64,000 nt of DNA. Source: Rhizobacter sp. Root1238. GTDB lineage: Bacteria > Pseudomonadota > Gammaproteobacteria > Burkholderiales > Burkholderiaceae_C. The stretch is taken from NCBI RefSeq assembly GCF_001425825.1, contig NZ_LMDM01000007.1, positions 1-64,000 on the forward strand. The letters are read 5' to 3'. The stretch's first letter is position 1. Every line of letters begins with the position of its first letter. The notes beneath the pieces are model-generated. The model was not told the origin of the DNA. It ran no database searches and was given only the letters and a program-made list of their open reading frames with translations. This document shows, piece after piece, positions 25,849 through 33,918 of the stretch. A program made the position numbers and the translations under genes.

Positions 25849-25865
25849 ATTAGTCGATCCTTAAG
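25849..25865 (-). promoter_or_regulatory. PmrA-like direct-repeat box before the Omp85 gene
   Basis: On the minus strand the sequence is CTTAAG-GATCG-ACTAAT, two hexamers with an 11-bp period, close to the PmrA consensus YTTAAK-N5-YTTAAK. It lies 24 bp upstream of the chosen start at 25825, so the leader would be short. The likely regulator is the OmpR-family protein encoded at 22003; this is inference. Confidence 0.5.
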
Positions 25866-27325
25866 ACGCTGCGGTGCGGCCCCTCGGTCGTGGGAGATCG
25901 CACGGAATGGGCGGGGTCGCCGAGTCGCCATCGAGTGCCCGGCCGCCGCAGCGAGCCGGCTTCGCCGCTGAATGGCTTGAATGATGCCCGCGATGGATGC
26001 CGCCGTAAGGTGTGGCGTTCCGGCAGGCAGGGCTGCCGTCGCCCGGCGGGGGCAGATGCAAGTGAAGCAACACGAAACCGGCAACCGAGGTCCGTTGCGT
26101 GACGCAATCGAACTGTGATCACGAGGGCCAGTGCGCCGGCCGTCGACAGCGCCAGCCCGGCAGCGACCCAGGCGTGAATGCGTTCGGTGCCGACGCGACG
26201 CCGGAGCCACTGACCGGCCAACAACGCCATCGGCGGAAGGGCCGGCAGCGCATACGGCAGGATGATGTTGCGCGCGACGGTGAAAAACACCATCGGAGCG
26301 AGTGACCAGCAGGCGAGGTAGATCTGCCACGAGCGTGCATCGGCATCTGCGCCGGCATCGTCCGGCCTTGCTGCACGGGGTGTGAATGCGGCAGCCAGCA
26401 GCACCAGCGGCCATGGCAGGGTCGAGGCCAGCGCGAAAAGCCAGATGGTGCCCAGCGGGAAGGCGTGCGCGAAGCCGTAGCGGTCGCCCGACCATCCGGG
26501 TGTGACGAAGCGGTGCCAGTGTTCGCCGACGATGAAGTAGTCGATGAAACCCGGCGTCTTCAGCTCGGCCGCGAGGTACCACCAGCCGGCGCACGCGACC
26601 GTCGCCGCCATCCCGGCGATCCACGGAACGTCCGTCATCACGCGGCGGACCTGCCGCGTGCACACCGCCCATGCCGCCGTCGGAAGGCCTACCAGCACAA
26701 GCACCAGCGGGCCTTTGGCCAGCAGCCCGATCGCGAGGCCGGCAAAGAGCAAGGCGTTGCCGGTGCGCCGTCGTGGTCCCTGCAATGCCTGCCACAGGCC
26801 CCACAGGGCCAGCGTGGTGCCGACGACGAGTGCCGCATCGGTCATCACGGCACCGGCTGCCACCAGCGACAGTGCGGCGCCGGCCAGCATGCCGATGGCG
26901 GCCAGCGGCGAGGTGTCACGGCGTGTGGCCGCCAGGTGCCCGCAGGCGGCGGCCACGATCACCATGCAGAGGAAGTGAGGCAGCCGAGCCGCGAACTCGT
27001 TGACGCCGAACAGCTTCATGCTCGCGGCGGTGAGCCAGAACGAGAGCGGGGGCTTGGCCCAGAACGCGACACCGTAGTCGTGCCAGGGCGTGATCCAGTC
27101 GCCGAGCTCGAGCATCTTGCGGCCGACCTCGGCATAGCGCGCCTCGGTGGTGTCCATCAGCGGCAGCCAAGCCATCGCGAAGAGGCGAAGCAGCAGCAGG
27201 GTGGCGATGAGCAGCAGAACCGCTTGGGTCGGGGCTTCGGAGCGGCAGCGTGCTTGCGCCAAAGGGCGCGCGAGCGGCGCACCGTTCGCCGCCAGCGGCA
27301 GCGCGGCTTTCAACATGGGTGTCAT
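25850..27325 (-). pseudogene. second ArnT-like glycosyltransferase, C-terminus deleted and frameshifted
   Basis: The first 400 residues are a close paralogue of the gene at 19422 (same MDTTEARYAEVGRKML catalytic loop, WITPWHDYGVAFWAKPPLSF, and the same run of membrane segments). After GALALVI the paralogue's next 82 residues are absent. The following DNA encodes the paralogue's distal FDCVTQRT and FVLLHL segments, but in another frame, so the actual protein reads into about 90 unrelated Arg/Pro-rich residues and stops at 25850 inside the next gene's promoter. The membrane core is complete, so partial activity cannot be excluded, but the soluble C-terminal domain is lost. Confidence 0.75.
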
Positions 27326-27359
27326 CCACCCATGTTGGTTCGCTGTGGCTTGGCGCTCG

Positions 27360-27386
27360 CTTAGCGAAAGCTTAGGCGCGCCTTAG
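27360..27386 (+). promoter_or_regulatory. triple CTTAG direct repeat, 11-bp period (OmpR/PmrA-like site)
   Basis: CTTAG occurs at 27360, 27371 and 27382, exactly 11 bp apart, in the spacer between the divergent second arnT copy (start 27325) and the S41-like gene (start 27514). An 11-bp period is how OmpR-family dimers bind. The pattern resembles the box at 25849. Confidence 0.55.
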
Positions 27387-27513
27387 CGAAGGCCGGCCTC
27401 AGCGCTGGTGCCACACTGCGACCGATGAACAAACTTGCGAGCCATGTTGAACATGGCCATCAGATGGGTGGCAGTCTTGTCTGCACTTGTCATCGTGGGC
27501 CGAGAGGATGCGC

Positions 27514-29781
27514 ATGCCTGGCATGACCCGGCTGTCGTTGTGTCGCGTCCTGGTCGGCGTCATCCTCGCGATCCTCGGCGTCGGAGCCCATGCCGGTGAC
27601 GAATGCGCTCCGGAGCGGATCGTCGGCATTGCCAGGCTATGGAGCGCCGTTCGCTGGCAGCACCTGAATCTGTCGGCGTCCGAGGTCGACTGGGACAGGT
27701 CTCTGGCCGAAGCGCTGCCGGCGTTGTGCGCAGCCCGCAACGATCGCGAATTGCGGGTGGTCGTCGACCGGATGATGCTGCCATTGCACGATCCCTTCTA
27801 CCGAGTCACGTCCGCAGGGTCCCGGTTGTTCGTGAAGCCGGTCCTCGGGCTGGACGAACTGGTCGAGTGGATGCCGGGAGACGTCGCATTGCTGCACCTT
27901 CACCAGGGCATGAGCTACTCGCGTGCGGGGAACTCCTTCGATGCGCGGCTGGAACGCGCGGTTGCCTCCCTCGCCGCTCGCGCGAAGGCCATGGTGATCG
28001 ATCTGCGCCCCGTGAACCAGCACGACTTTCTCGACGCGAACGCGCTGGAATCCGTGCTGGCTCATTTCATCGACACGGACCTCTGGCTGCCCGGCGAGCG
28101 CAGCCTGGTTCGCTCCGACTTCCGATTCGACCCGGACACATTCGTGGGCGGGCGACGTTCGGGTGTGTTCGTGCAGAACAGCCGCGTGCTCCACCCGGCC
28201 GTGGCGGCCCGGCGGATCCCGATGGCGATGCTGGTCGACGCCGGCACGCAGCTGCCTGCAGTGGCGTTGTCGCTGCAAAAGCATGGAGCGGCCAAGGTGT
28301 TCAGCGTGGGGGCCGCCCTGCCACGGGCCGGTCGGGTGGAGATGGTGGCGCTGGATGCGGGGCTGGGCATTCAGTTCAGCGTGGGTGACTACGTCTTCGA
28401 CGATGGCACCCAGCTGGCGGCCGTCGACGGCAGCATTCCGGACGACCGCCGCTCCGCGGCGACTGCGCCTTCCGTGGGCGTGGCGGTCGCCAGCCTGGCG
28501 ACAGGCGCCGATGGGGGCGTCCCCCCGGTCTACCAGCGCGTGCCTGCCACCGTGCGCGCCCGCGGCGTGGATCCTCGCGTGGAGAGGGGCCTGCCCGATC
28601 TGCAATGGCGCCGGGTCGCGGCGATCAAGTACTGGTCCACTGCCGATGCCGTGATTCCCACGGACCAACGCCTCCCGGCGGCTGTTTCGGCCGAGGCCTT
28701 GGTGAAGGTCTTCAACGCGATGGCAGCGGCCGAGACGCCCGGCCGCTACATCGAGGCCTTGGCAGTCTTCACCGTGGCTCTGGCGGACACGCATGCCCAG
28801 TTGACCGGCGCGATGGCCTCCGACCATTTCGGCCGCGGCACCATCGCGATCCGGCTGAAACGGGTCGAGGGCCGGTACCTCGTCGTCGCGAAGACGGCCG
28901 GCCTCGTGCCCCGCAGCGCAGCGCTGGAGGTCGGGGACGAGGTGCTCGGGATCGACGGCGTGCCGCTGCAAGTCGCCATCGACCGTCGTCTCCCGTTGAT
29001 CGGGGGCTCGACCGAGGCGGCCCGTGAACGCGACGTGTTGCGAAGCTTGTTGCGAGGTCCCGCAGGGAGCGTCGTGGACCTGTCCGTGATCGGCCCCTCG
29101 GGCGGCGTGCGTTCGGTCAAGCTCGATCGTTCAGGATCGAGCTTCCACCAGGAAGAGGCTCCCTCGGGGCCAAGCTATCGGCGCCTGGCGGGCGACGTGG
29201 GTTACGTCGACCTGGTCAATCTGTTGCCCGACCGGGTGGACGCGATGTTCGAAGCGCTGGGGACCTGCCGAGCGTTGATTCTCGATCTGCGCGGTTATCC
29301 GAAAGGCAGCGTGCAGGCTGTCGCGCGGCGGTTGAATCGCATCGGGGGCACGCAGGGCCCGGTCTTCAGCCAGCGCTTGGTCGCCGCGTCCGGGTCTGGA
29401 CAGGACAGCACCGAAGTCGTTCCCGTCGGGTTCGATGCCACGCATGCGCCTTATGCCGGGCGCATCGTGGTGCTGACCAGCATCGAAGGGCAGAGCGCTA
29501 CCGAGCACGCCGTCCTGGTCCTGGAGGCGGCTGCCCCCATCACGGTGGTCGGCGAGCCCACCACCGGAACCAACGGCGAGATCGCGGTGGACGTGCTGCC
29601 CGGCGGCGTCAACGTGACGATGACGACGATGGATGTCCGGCACGCCGATGGCACGCGGCTGCAGCGTGTCGGCATCCAGCCGCACGTCGTCGTGCATCAG
29701 ACGATCGATGGAGTCCGAAGCGGGCGGGACGAGCCATTGGAAGCGGCGCAACAGTTGCTCTCTGTTGCACGGCAGAACTGA
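27514..29781 (+). CDS. S41-family peptidase-like protein with tandem domains
   Basis: This 755-residue exported protein has a signal peptide ending GVGAHA. ATG 27514 is chosen because GAGAGG lies 6 bp upstream. The C-terminal half is a tail-specific-protease-like unit: a helical cap (about 360-420), a PDZ domain (about 445-540, VVAKTAGLVPRSAALEVGDEVLGIDG) and the S41 core with the nucleophile in EGQSATEHAVL and the GEPTTGTNGE turn. The N-terminal half (about 30-300) repeats the cap and core (WSAVRWQHLNLSASEVDWD; AMVIDLRP; DAGTQLPAVALSLQKHGA) but has no Ser at the nucleophile place and no PDZ. It probably acts in the periplasm on envelope proteins. Confidence 0.75.
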   Translation: MPGMTRLSLCRVLVGVILAILGVGAHAGDECAPERIVGIARLWSAVRWQHLNLSASEVDWDRSLAEALPALCAARNDRELRVVVDRMMLPLHDPFYRVTSAGSRLFVKPVLGLDELVEWMPGDVALLHLHQGMSYSRAGNSFDARLERAVASLAARAKAMVIDLRPVNQHDFLDANALESVLAHFIDTDLWLPGERSLVRSDFRFDPDTFVGGRRSGVFVQNSRVLHPAVAARRIPMAMLVDAGTQLPAVALSLQKHGAAKVFSVGAALPRAGRVEMVALDAGLGIQFSVGDYVFDDGTQLAAVDGSIPDDRRSAATAPSVGVAVASLATGADGGVPPVYQRVPATVRARGVDPRVERGLPDLQWRRVAAIKYWSTADAVIPTDQRLPAAVSAEALVKVFNAMAAAETPGRYIEALAVFTVALADTHAQLTGAMASDHFGRGTIAIRLKRVEGRYLVVAKTAGLVPRSAALEVGDEVLGIDGVPLQVAIDRRLPLIGGSTEAARERDVLRSLLRGPAGSVVDLSVIGPSGGVRSVKLDRSGSSFHQEEAPSGPSYRRLAGDVGYVDLVNLLPDRVDAMFEALGTCRALILDLRGYPKGSVQAVARRLNRIGGTQGPVFSQRLVAASGSGQDSTEVVPVGFDATHAPYAGRIVVLTSIEGQSATEHAVLVLEAAAPITVVGEPTTGTNGEIAVDVLPGGVNVTMTTMDVRHADGTRLQRVGIQPHVVVHQTIDGVRSGRDEPLEAAQQLLSVARQN

Positions 29782-29789
29782 CGGCGTGG

Positions 29790-30506
29790 TCAGGCATCTG
29801 GCTGGGTACGCGAGGCGCTTTTCGGAATGGCGGATCCGAGCGTGCTCTCGAATGTGCCGAAGCAGCAGATTCTTCCGTATTGGCTGAAGGAGTAAAGAGC
29901 GGCCGCCTTCGAGTCATTCTGCAGTTCCAGGGGCAATGGATGGGGAACGCGCAGCTTGTAGAGGTGGCTCTTGATCAGGTAGTCAACCTGCTGGAGGGCG
30001 AATGCGGATTCTTGAGCGCGTGATGCCCATATGCGGGAGACCCGCAACGACGTCTCCACAGGTGCGATCTCGGCCACCAGGATGAGCGATCCCGTCCAGC
30101 TGCGGCAGAAGTAGACGAGGTTCTCGTACAGGTAGATGTCCCATTTCTCTTCCATCACGGCTGACTTGAAGAGGATTCCATCGAGTGATTCACCTCCGTA
30201 TTCGTACGACAGCGCGCAGGGGATCTCGATGCAATCTTCAGGGAGCCTGCCACGCATCGCTTGACCGTCTGCCGACCTGAGCGAAACGAACGATCTTGCG
30301 ATGTCGGGATCTTTCGTCGTCGAAAGCATGGAGCTTGTAAATGCGTGGCAGTCGAACCCGTCAACCGCGAGTGTATTTTCGGGGTCGTCCTTTGCGAGCC
30401 ATCGTGCGAGTGGTGCGTCGTCACCTTGGGGCGAGGACGATGGAGACTGCTGCTTCGTACTTGTGGAAGATGAACCCTGGAACAGGGAAAGGAGCTTCTT
30501 GAGCAT
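29790..30506 (-). CDS. hypothetical protein
   Basis: The protein is 238 residues from ATG 30506 (MLKKLLSLFQ). A Ser/Thr/Gln-rich linker (about 10-30) precedes a soluble domain with many aromatic residues (CALSYEYGGESLDGILFKSA, KWDIYLYENLVYFCRSWTGS, IWASRAQESAFALQQVDYLI). I recognise no family. The length and composition suggest a cytoplasmic alpha/beta protein. It is convergent with the S41-like gene, with only 8 bp between stops. Confidence 0.6.
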   Translation of the reverse strand: MLKKLLSLFQGSSSTSTKQQSPSSSPQGDDAPLARWLAKDDPENTLAVDGFDCHAFTSSMLSTTKDPDIARSFVSLRSADGQAMRGRLPEDCIEIPCALSYEYGGESLDGILFKSAVMEEKWDIYLYENLVYFCRSWTGSLILVAEIAPVETSLRVSRIWASRAQESAFALQQVDYLIKSHLYKLRVPHPLPLELQNDSKAAALYSFSQYGRICCFGTFESTLGSAIPKSASRTQPDA

Positions 30507-30663
30507 CGCAGGTTGCCTGGTGTTTGAGCTGGGTGGCCGACGCCGGAATGACGCCTGGCCCGCGAGGCGGATGATGACAGCGAGCGCCTCGCGGGCCAAA
30601 TGCCTTGCCGGTAGCCGACGGACGTTCGACCGATGACGATCGGCCCGCTTTCGCGACCACACG

Positions 30664-30912
30664 GTGGATATCTGGAATCGGCACAGCATCCGCCAGCTCG
30701 GATACTGGACCACGGCGGTCGGACCGGACAGCAATGCGCTCACCTACATGCTGGTGTGGGACAGCATGGCCGATCGGGAGACGAAGTGGGGCCAGTTCGT
30801 GACGGACCCGGAATGGATCCGGGTGCGGCAGGCCAGCGAGAGTTCGGGGCCGATCGTCGCCAGGATGGACAACTCCTTCCTGGCGCCGACTTCGTTCTCG
30901 CCGCTCAGATAG
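30664..30912 (+). pseudogene. NIPSNAP-family protein, N-terminally truncated
   Basis: From GTG 30664 the 82 residues match the C-terminal part of NIPSNAP/dimeric alpha-beta-barrel proteins (RHSIRQLGYWTTAVGPDSNALTYMLVWDSMADRETKWGQF, then a terminal LAPTSFSPLR). The N-terminal 20-25 residues of the usual domain are missing; the frame is closed by TGA at 30634. The region directly upstream resembles the hairpin repeats of the array. It is probably a remnant, though a short functional product is possible. Confidence 0.55.
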
Positions 30913-30933
30913 GCCGCTCCCTGGGCTGCGCGT

Positions 30934-31824
30934 TCACCATTTCATCTCGCCCTTGTTGACCTTCGCGCCGATGTCCAGCGCCATCCCGAGGCCGGCTTTC
31001 GGATACGACTTCTGCATCGTCGCGATCAACTCGGCAGCGTTCGCCGCCTTCGGCAGTTCGGCCTCGAAGCGCTTCAGGTAGTCGCGGGTATAGGCGATCG
31101 CGCTCGCGTCCAGCCGCGTGCCGGCAGCCATGTGACCGGGCACGACGAGGGTCGGCTGAAGCGCCTGCATCTCGTCGAGCTGCGCGAGCCATGCCTGGCG
31201 CTCGCTGGTCTTCTGCGTGTCCGCGGTCCACACGTGCAGGTTGCCGAACACGCCGATGTTGCCGGCGATGGCCCGGATCGACGGGATCCACACGTACGGA
31301 CGGTGCGCCAGCTCGCCCGCGGTGCCGTGCACCTCGATGGCCTGACCGTCCACGCTCAGCGTGGTGCCGGCAATCGCCTCGGGCACGATGGGTTGCGTCG
31401 GCGCGTTGGCGCCCATCTTCGGGCCCCAGAACGCGAGCTTGCCTGCCAGCTTGGCCTGGATCTTCTCGCGCACCGCCGGCGTGCTCAGCACCTGCGCCTG
31501 CGGAAAGATTCCCTTGAGCGTCTCGGCGCCGAAGTAGAAGTCGGGGTCGGCGTTGCTGATGAAGATCGTCTTCAGCGTCTTGCCGCTGTCCAGCACGTTG
31601 GCGGCGACGCGCAGCGCGTCGGCGCGGGTGAACCCGCTGTCGATGACCATCGCCTCGCTGGGGCCGCTGACGACGACGGCGTTGACGTGGAAGCTGCTGG
31701 CCTCGGCGTTGTAGACCTTGACGGTCAATGGTGCGGCGGCGGTCTGCGCGCCGACGCCGTCGGCGACGACGATGCCGAGCGCGAACAGCGGAAGCAGACG
31801 GGCGTAGTGGAAGCGGGTGAGCAT
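30934..31824 (-). CDS. metallo-beta-lactamase-fold protein with altered metal motif
   Basis: This 296-residue exported protein has a signal peptide at residues 1-27, ending VGAQ. The MBL scaffold is clear: AMVIDSGFTRADALRVAANVL, TIFISNADPDFYFGAETL, and late GNIGVFGNLHVW and LVVPGHMAAGT. The hallmark HxHxDH is replaced by SNADPDF, so the first two His are lost while Asp is kept. It may bind metal differently or be non-hydrolytic. It is divergent from the LysR gene at 31937, a pairing common for such enzymes. Confidence 0.8.
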   Translation of the reverse strand: MLTRFHYARLLPLFALGIVVADGVGAQTAAAPLTVKVYNAEASSFHVNAVVVSGPSEAMVIDSGFTRADALRVAANVLDSGKTLKTIFISNADPDFYFGAETLKGIFPQAQVLSTPAVREKIQAKLAGKLAFWGPKMGANAPTQPIVPEAIAGTTLSVDGQAIEVHGTAGELAHRPYVWIPSIRAIAGNIGVFGNLHVWTADTQKTSERQAWLAQLDEMQALQPTLVVPGHMAAGTRLDASAIAYTRDYLKRFEAELPKAANAAELIATMQKSYPKAGLGMALDIGAKVNKGEMKW

Positions 31825-31876
31825 TCGGTTCTCCTGGGTCGATGGGATGGAGACGACTCTATTTGCTGCACTTCAA

Positions 31877-31887
31877 TTGATAAACAG
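31877..31887. promoter_or_regulatory. candidate LysR-type operator motif
   Basis: TTGATAAACAG lies in the 112-bp divergent spacer, within the near-dyad TTCAATTGATAA. The same 11-mer is found at 11809-11819 beside the other LysR gene of the window. Confidence 0.4.
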
Positions 31888-31936
31888 TGCGTCGATACAA
31901 TGACCGTTGCACGTTTCGTTTGAATCCAGATCCTGC

Positions 31937-32839
31937 ATGGACCGCCTCACCGCCACCCGCGTCTTCGTCACCGTCGTCGAGCACGGCAGCCTGACCCAGG
32001 CGGCCGAGCGCCTCGACATGTCGACCGCCATGGTCAGCCGCTACGTCGCCGCCCTCGAAACCTGGCTCGGCGCACGATTGCTGCATCGCACCACGCGGCG
32101 CATCAGCCTGACCGAGGCGGGGCAGGTGGCGTTGCCCGGGTGCCGTCAACTCCTCGACCTCGCAGAAGACGTCAAGCACCAGGCCGGCGAGATCAGCCGC
32201 GTTCCGTCGGGCCGGCTGCGGATCACCAGTTCCGCATCGTTCGCCGAGGCGCAGCTGGCCCCGGCGCTGGTCCGGTTCCAGCGGAAGCATCCGGAGGTGG
32301 TCTTCTCTCTGGTGGTCGCGGACCGCAGCGTCGACCTGGCCGCCGAACGCATCGATCTCGCCGTGCGCATCACCAACTCGCTCGACCCCACGATGATCGC
32401 GCGGCCGCTGGCGCTGTGCCGCTCGGTCCTCTGCGCCGCGCCCGCTTATCTTCGACTGCATGGCGAGCCCCAGACGGCGCGGGCGCTGCAATCGCACCAG
32501 TGCTTGACGCATGCGATCGTCGGGGCCGCGCAGTTCCGCTTCCGGCAGCGCAAGCAACTCGTGGAACTGCCGGTCGCCGACCGGCTGTCGACGAACGACA
32601 CCGGCGTCCTGCGCCGTGCGGTGCTCGACGGCGGGGGCATCGGCATCCTGCCGACCTACCTGGTCGGCGACGACTTGAAGCGCCGTCGGCTGGTGCGTGT
32701 GTTGCCCGCACTCGAACCGGAGACGCTGGGCATCCACGCGATCTTCCTGTCGCGCCAGCATCAGCCCTTGGCCCTGCGACTGCTCGTCGACTTTCTCGTC
32801 GAACAATTCGGCGGTGAGACGCCGCCCTGGGACAGGTGA
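31937..32839 (+). CDS. LysR-family transcriptional regulator
   Basis: The protein is 300 residues from ATG 31937 (MDRLTATRVFVTVVEHGSLT). The N-terminal winged helix-turn-helix includes DMSTAMVSRYVAALETWLGA and LLHRTTRRISLTEAG. The effector-binding domain starts near residue 90 (RLRITSSASFAEAQLAPAL). It belongs to the same GcvA/AaeR-like branch as the gene at 11856. It most likely controls the divergent MBL-fold gene. The longer frame with ATG 31907 is rejected since the family starts with MDRL. Confidence 0.9.
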   Translation: MDRLTATRVFVTVVEHGSLTQAAERLDMSTAMVSRYVAALETWLGARLLHRTTRRISLTEAGQVALPGCRQLLDLAEDVKHQAGEISRVPSGRLRITSSASFAEAQLAPALVRFQRKHPEVVFSLVVADRSVDLAAERIDLAVRITNSLDPTMIARPLALCRSVLCAAPAYLRLHGEPQTARALQSHQCLTHAIVGAAQFRFRQRKQLVELPVADRLSTNDTGVLRRAVLDGGGIGILPTYLVGDDLKRRRLVRVLPALEPETLGIHAIFLSRQHQPLALRLLVDFLVEQFGGETPPWDR

Positions 32840-32919
32840 TGCGGCGTCTGGAGCGCAGATCGCCAGGCGAGTCGCTAGACTGGGTCGTCGGTGCACTCTG
32901 CGAGCACTCGACCCGCCCG

Positions 32920-33834
32920 ATGCCAGAACAGTCCGAACACCCCGGGTCCGCTGCGGCCGGTCCATCCTCTGCGAACGCATCGCCGCCGGTGCGCGCGCTC
33001 GACATCGCTGCCCTGGGTCTCGATGCACGCGATCGTGCCGTGCTGGTCTCGATGACGCGCATGCTCGACGGCCAAGCCGGCCTGCGCCTGCGCTGGGTGG
33101 AAGACGCCACCGCCTGCACCACGCTGTTCGTGCCGCACGACTGGTCGAAGTACGTCTCGCCACCGCGGGTGCTGGTTCGGCTCACGCCACGCGGCGCGAC
33201 CCCGGCCGACTCGCCGCGCGGCCTGTCGGTGGCCTCGCCGCTGCGGGTCGGCGAGATGACCGATGTGCTCGAAGCCGCCGCGGCGCTGTACGAGCTGGCG
33301 CGCGGCGCCGTGCAGCGCGAGCATGCCCGCATGGCGCTGCACGCATTGCGGGACCAGCTGGTCGGTGCACTGCTCGCCGGCGAGCGCCGACGAACGCTGT
33401 TCGGCGTGGGTGACGGGCACGGCCTGGTCGTCGACTTCCGCACCGGCGACATCGCGAGCTCGCTGTCGCAGGCCGAGCTTCTGGCGCGGCCGTTGCATCT
33501 GGCCGACCCGCAACGCGCGCCCGACGCCGTGTCGTGGCCGGGTGCGACCCACGCCTTGCGACTGTCGACCCTGCTGTGGGGCCTGACGCACGTGCTCATC
33601 GACCAAGGCGTCTCGCCCCGCACCATCAATGGCCGCTACCAGCTCACACGCCCGCCGGAGCCTGCGGCCCTCGCGCGACCGAGCACGCCGCGGCTGGTGG
33701 CCGCCTGGACGCAGCGCGCCATGAGCGTTGGCGAAGCGGCCTCGGCGGGCCGGCTCTCGGCCTTCGAGATCCTGTGGTTCCTGAGCACGGCGTTGGCCCT
33801 GGGCATCGCCGTGCCGGCGACCGAGCCAGGCTGA
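32920..33834 (+). CDS. hypothetical protein
   Basis: The protein is 304 residues from ATG 32920; the frame is open from 32836, overlapping the LysR stop, so coupling to that gene is possible. It has a Pro/Ala/Ser-rich N-terminus (1-28), a central alpha/beta part (LDIAALGLDARDRAVLVSMTRML; LRVGEMTDVLEAAAALYELA), and a C-terminal helical tail (VGEAASAGRLSAFEILWFLSTALALGI). No motif identifies a family. It is soluble and cytoplasmic by appearance. Confidence 0.65.
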   Translation: MPEQSEHPGSAAAGPSSANASPPVRALDIAALGLDARDRAVLVSMTRMLDGQAGLRLRWVEDATACTTLFVPHDWSKYVSPPRVLVRLTPRGATPADSPRGLSVASPLRVGEMTDVLEAAAALYELARGAVQREHARMALHALRDQLVGALLAGERRRTLFGVGDGHGLVVDFRTGDIASSLSQAELLARPLHLADPQRAPDAVSWPGATHALRLSTLLWGLTHVLIDQGVSPRTINGRYQLTRPPEPAALARPSTPRLVAAWTQRAMSVGEAASAGRLSAFEILWFLSTALALGIAVPATEPG

Positions 33835-33918
33835 AGAGAAGTCGACGGTCGGCCTGCACGACTGCCCGAACATTTCGAGCCTTGCACCGGCCTTTCGATC
33901 CCCCGCGAGGCGCCAACG

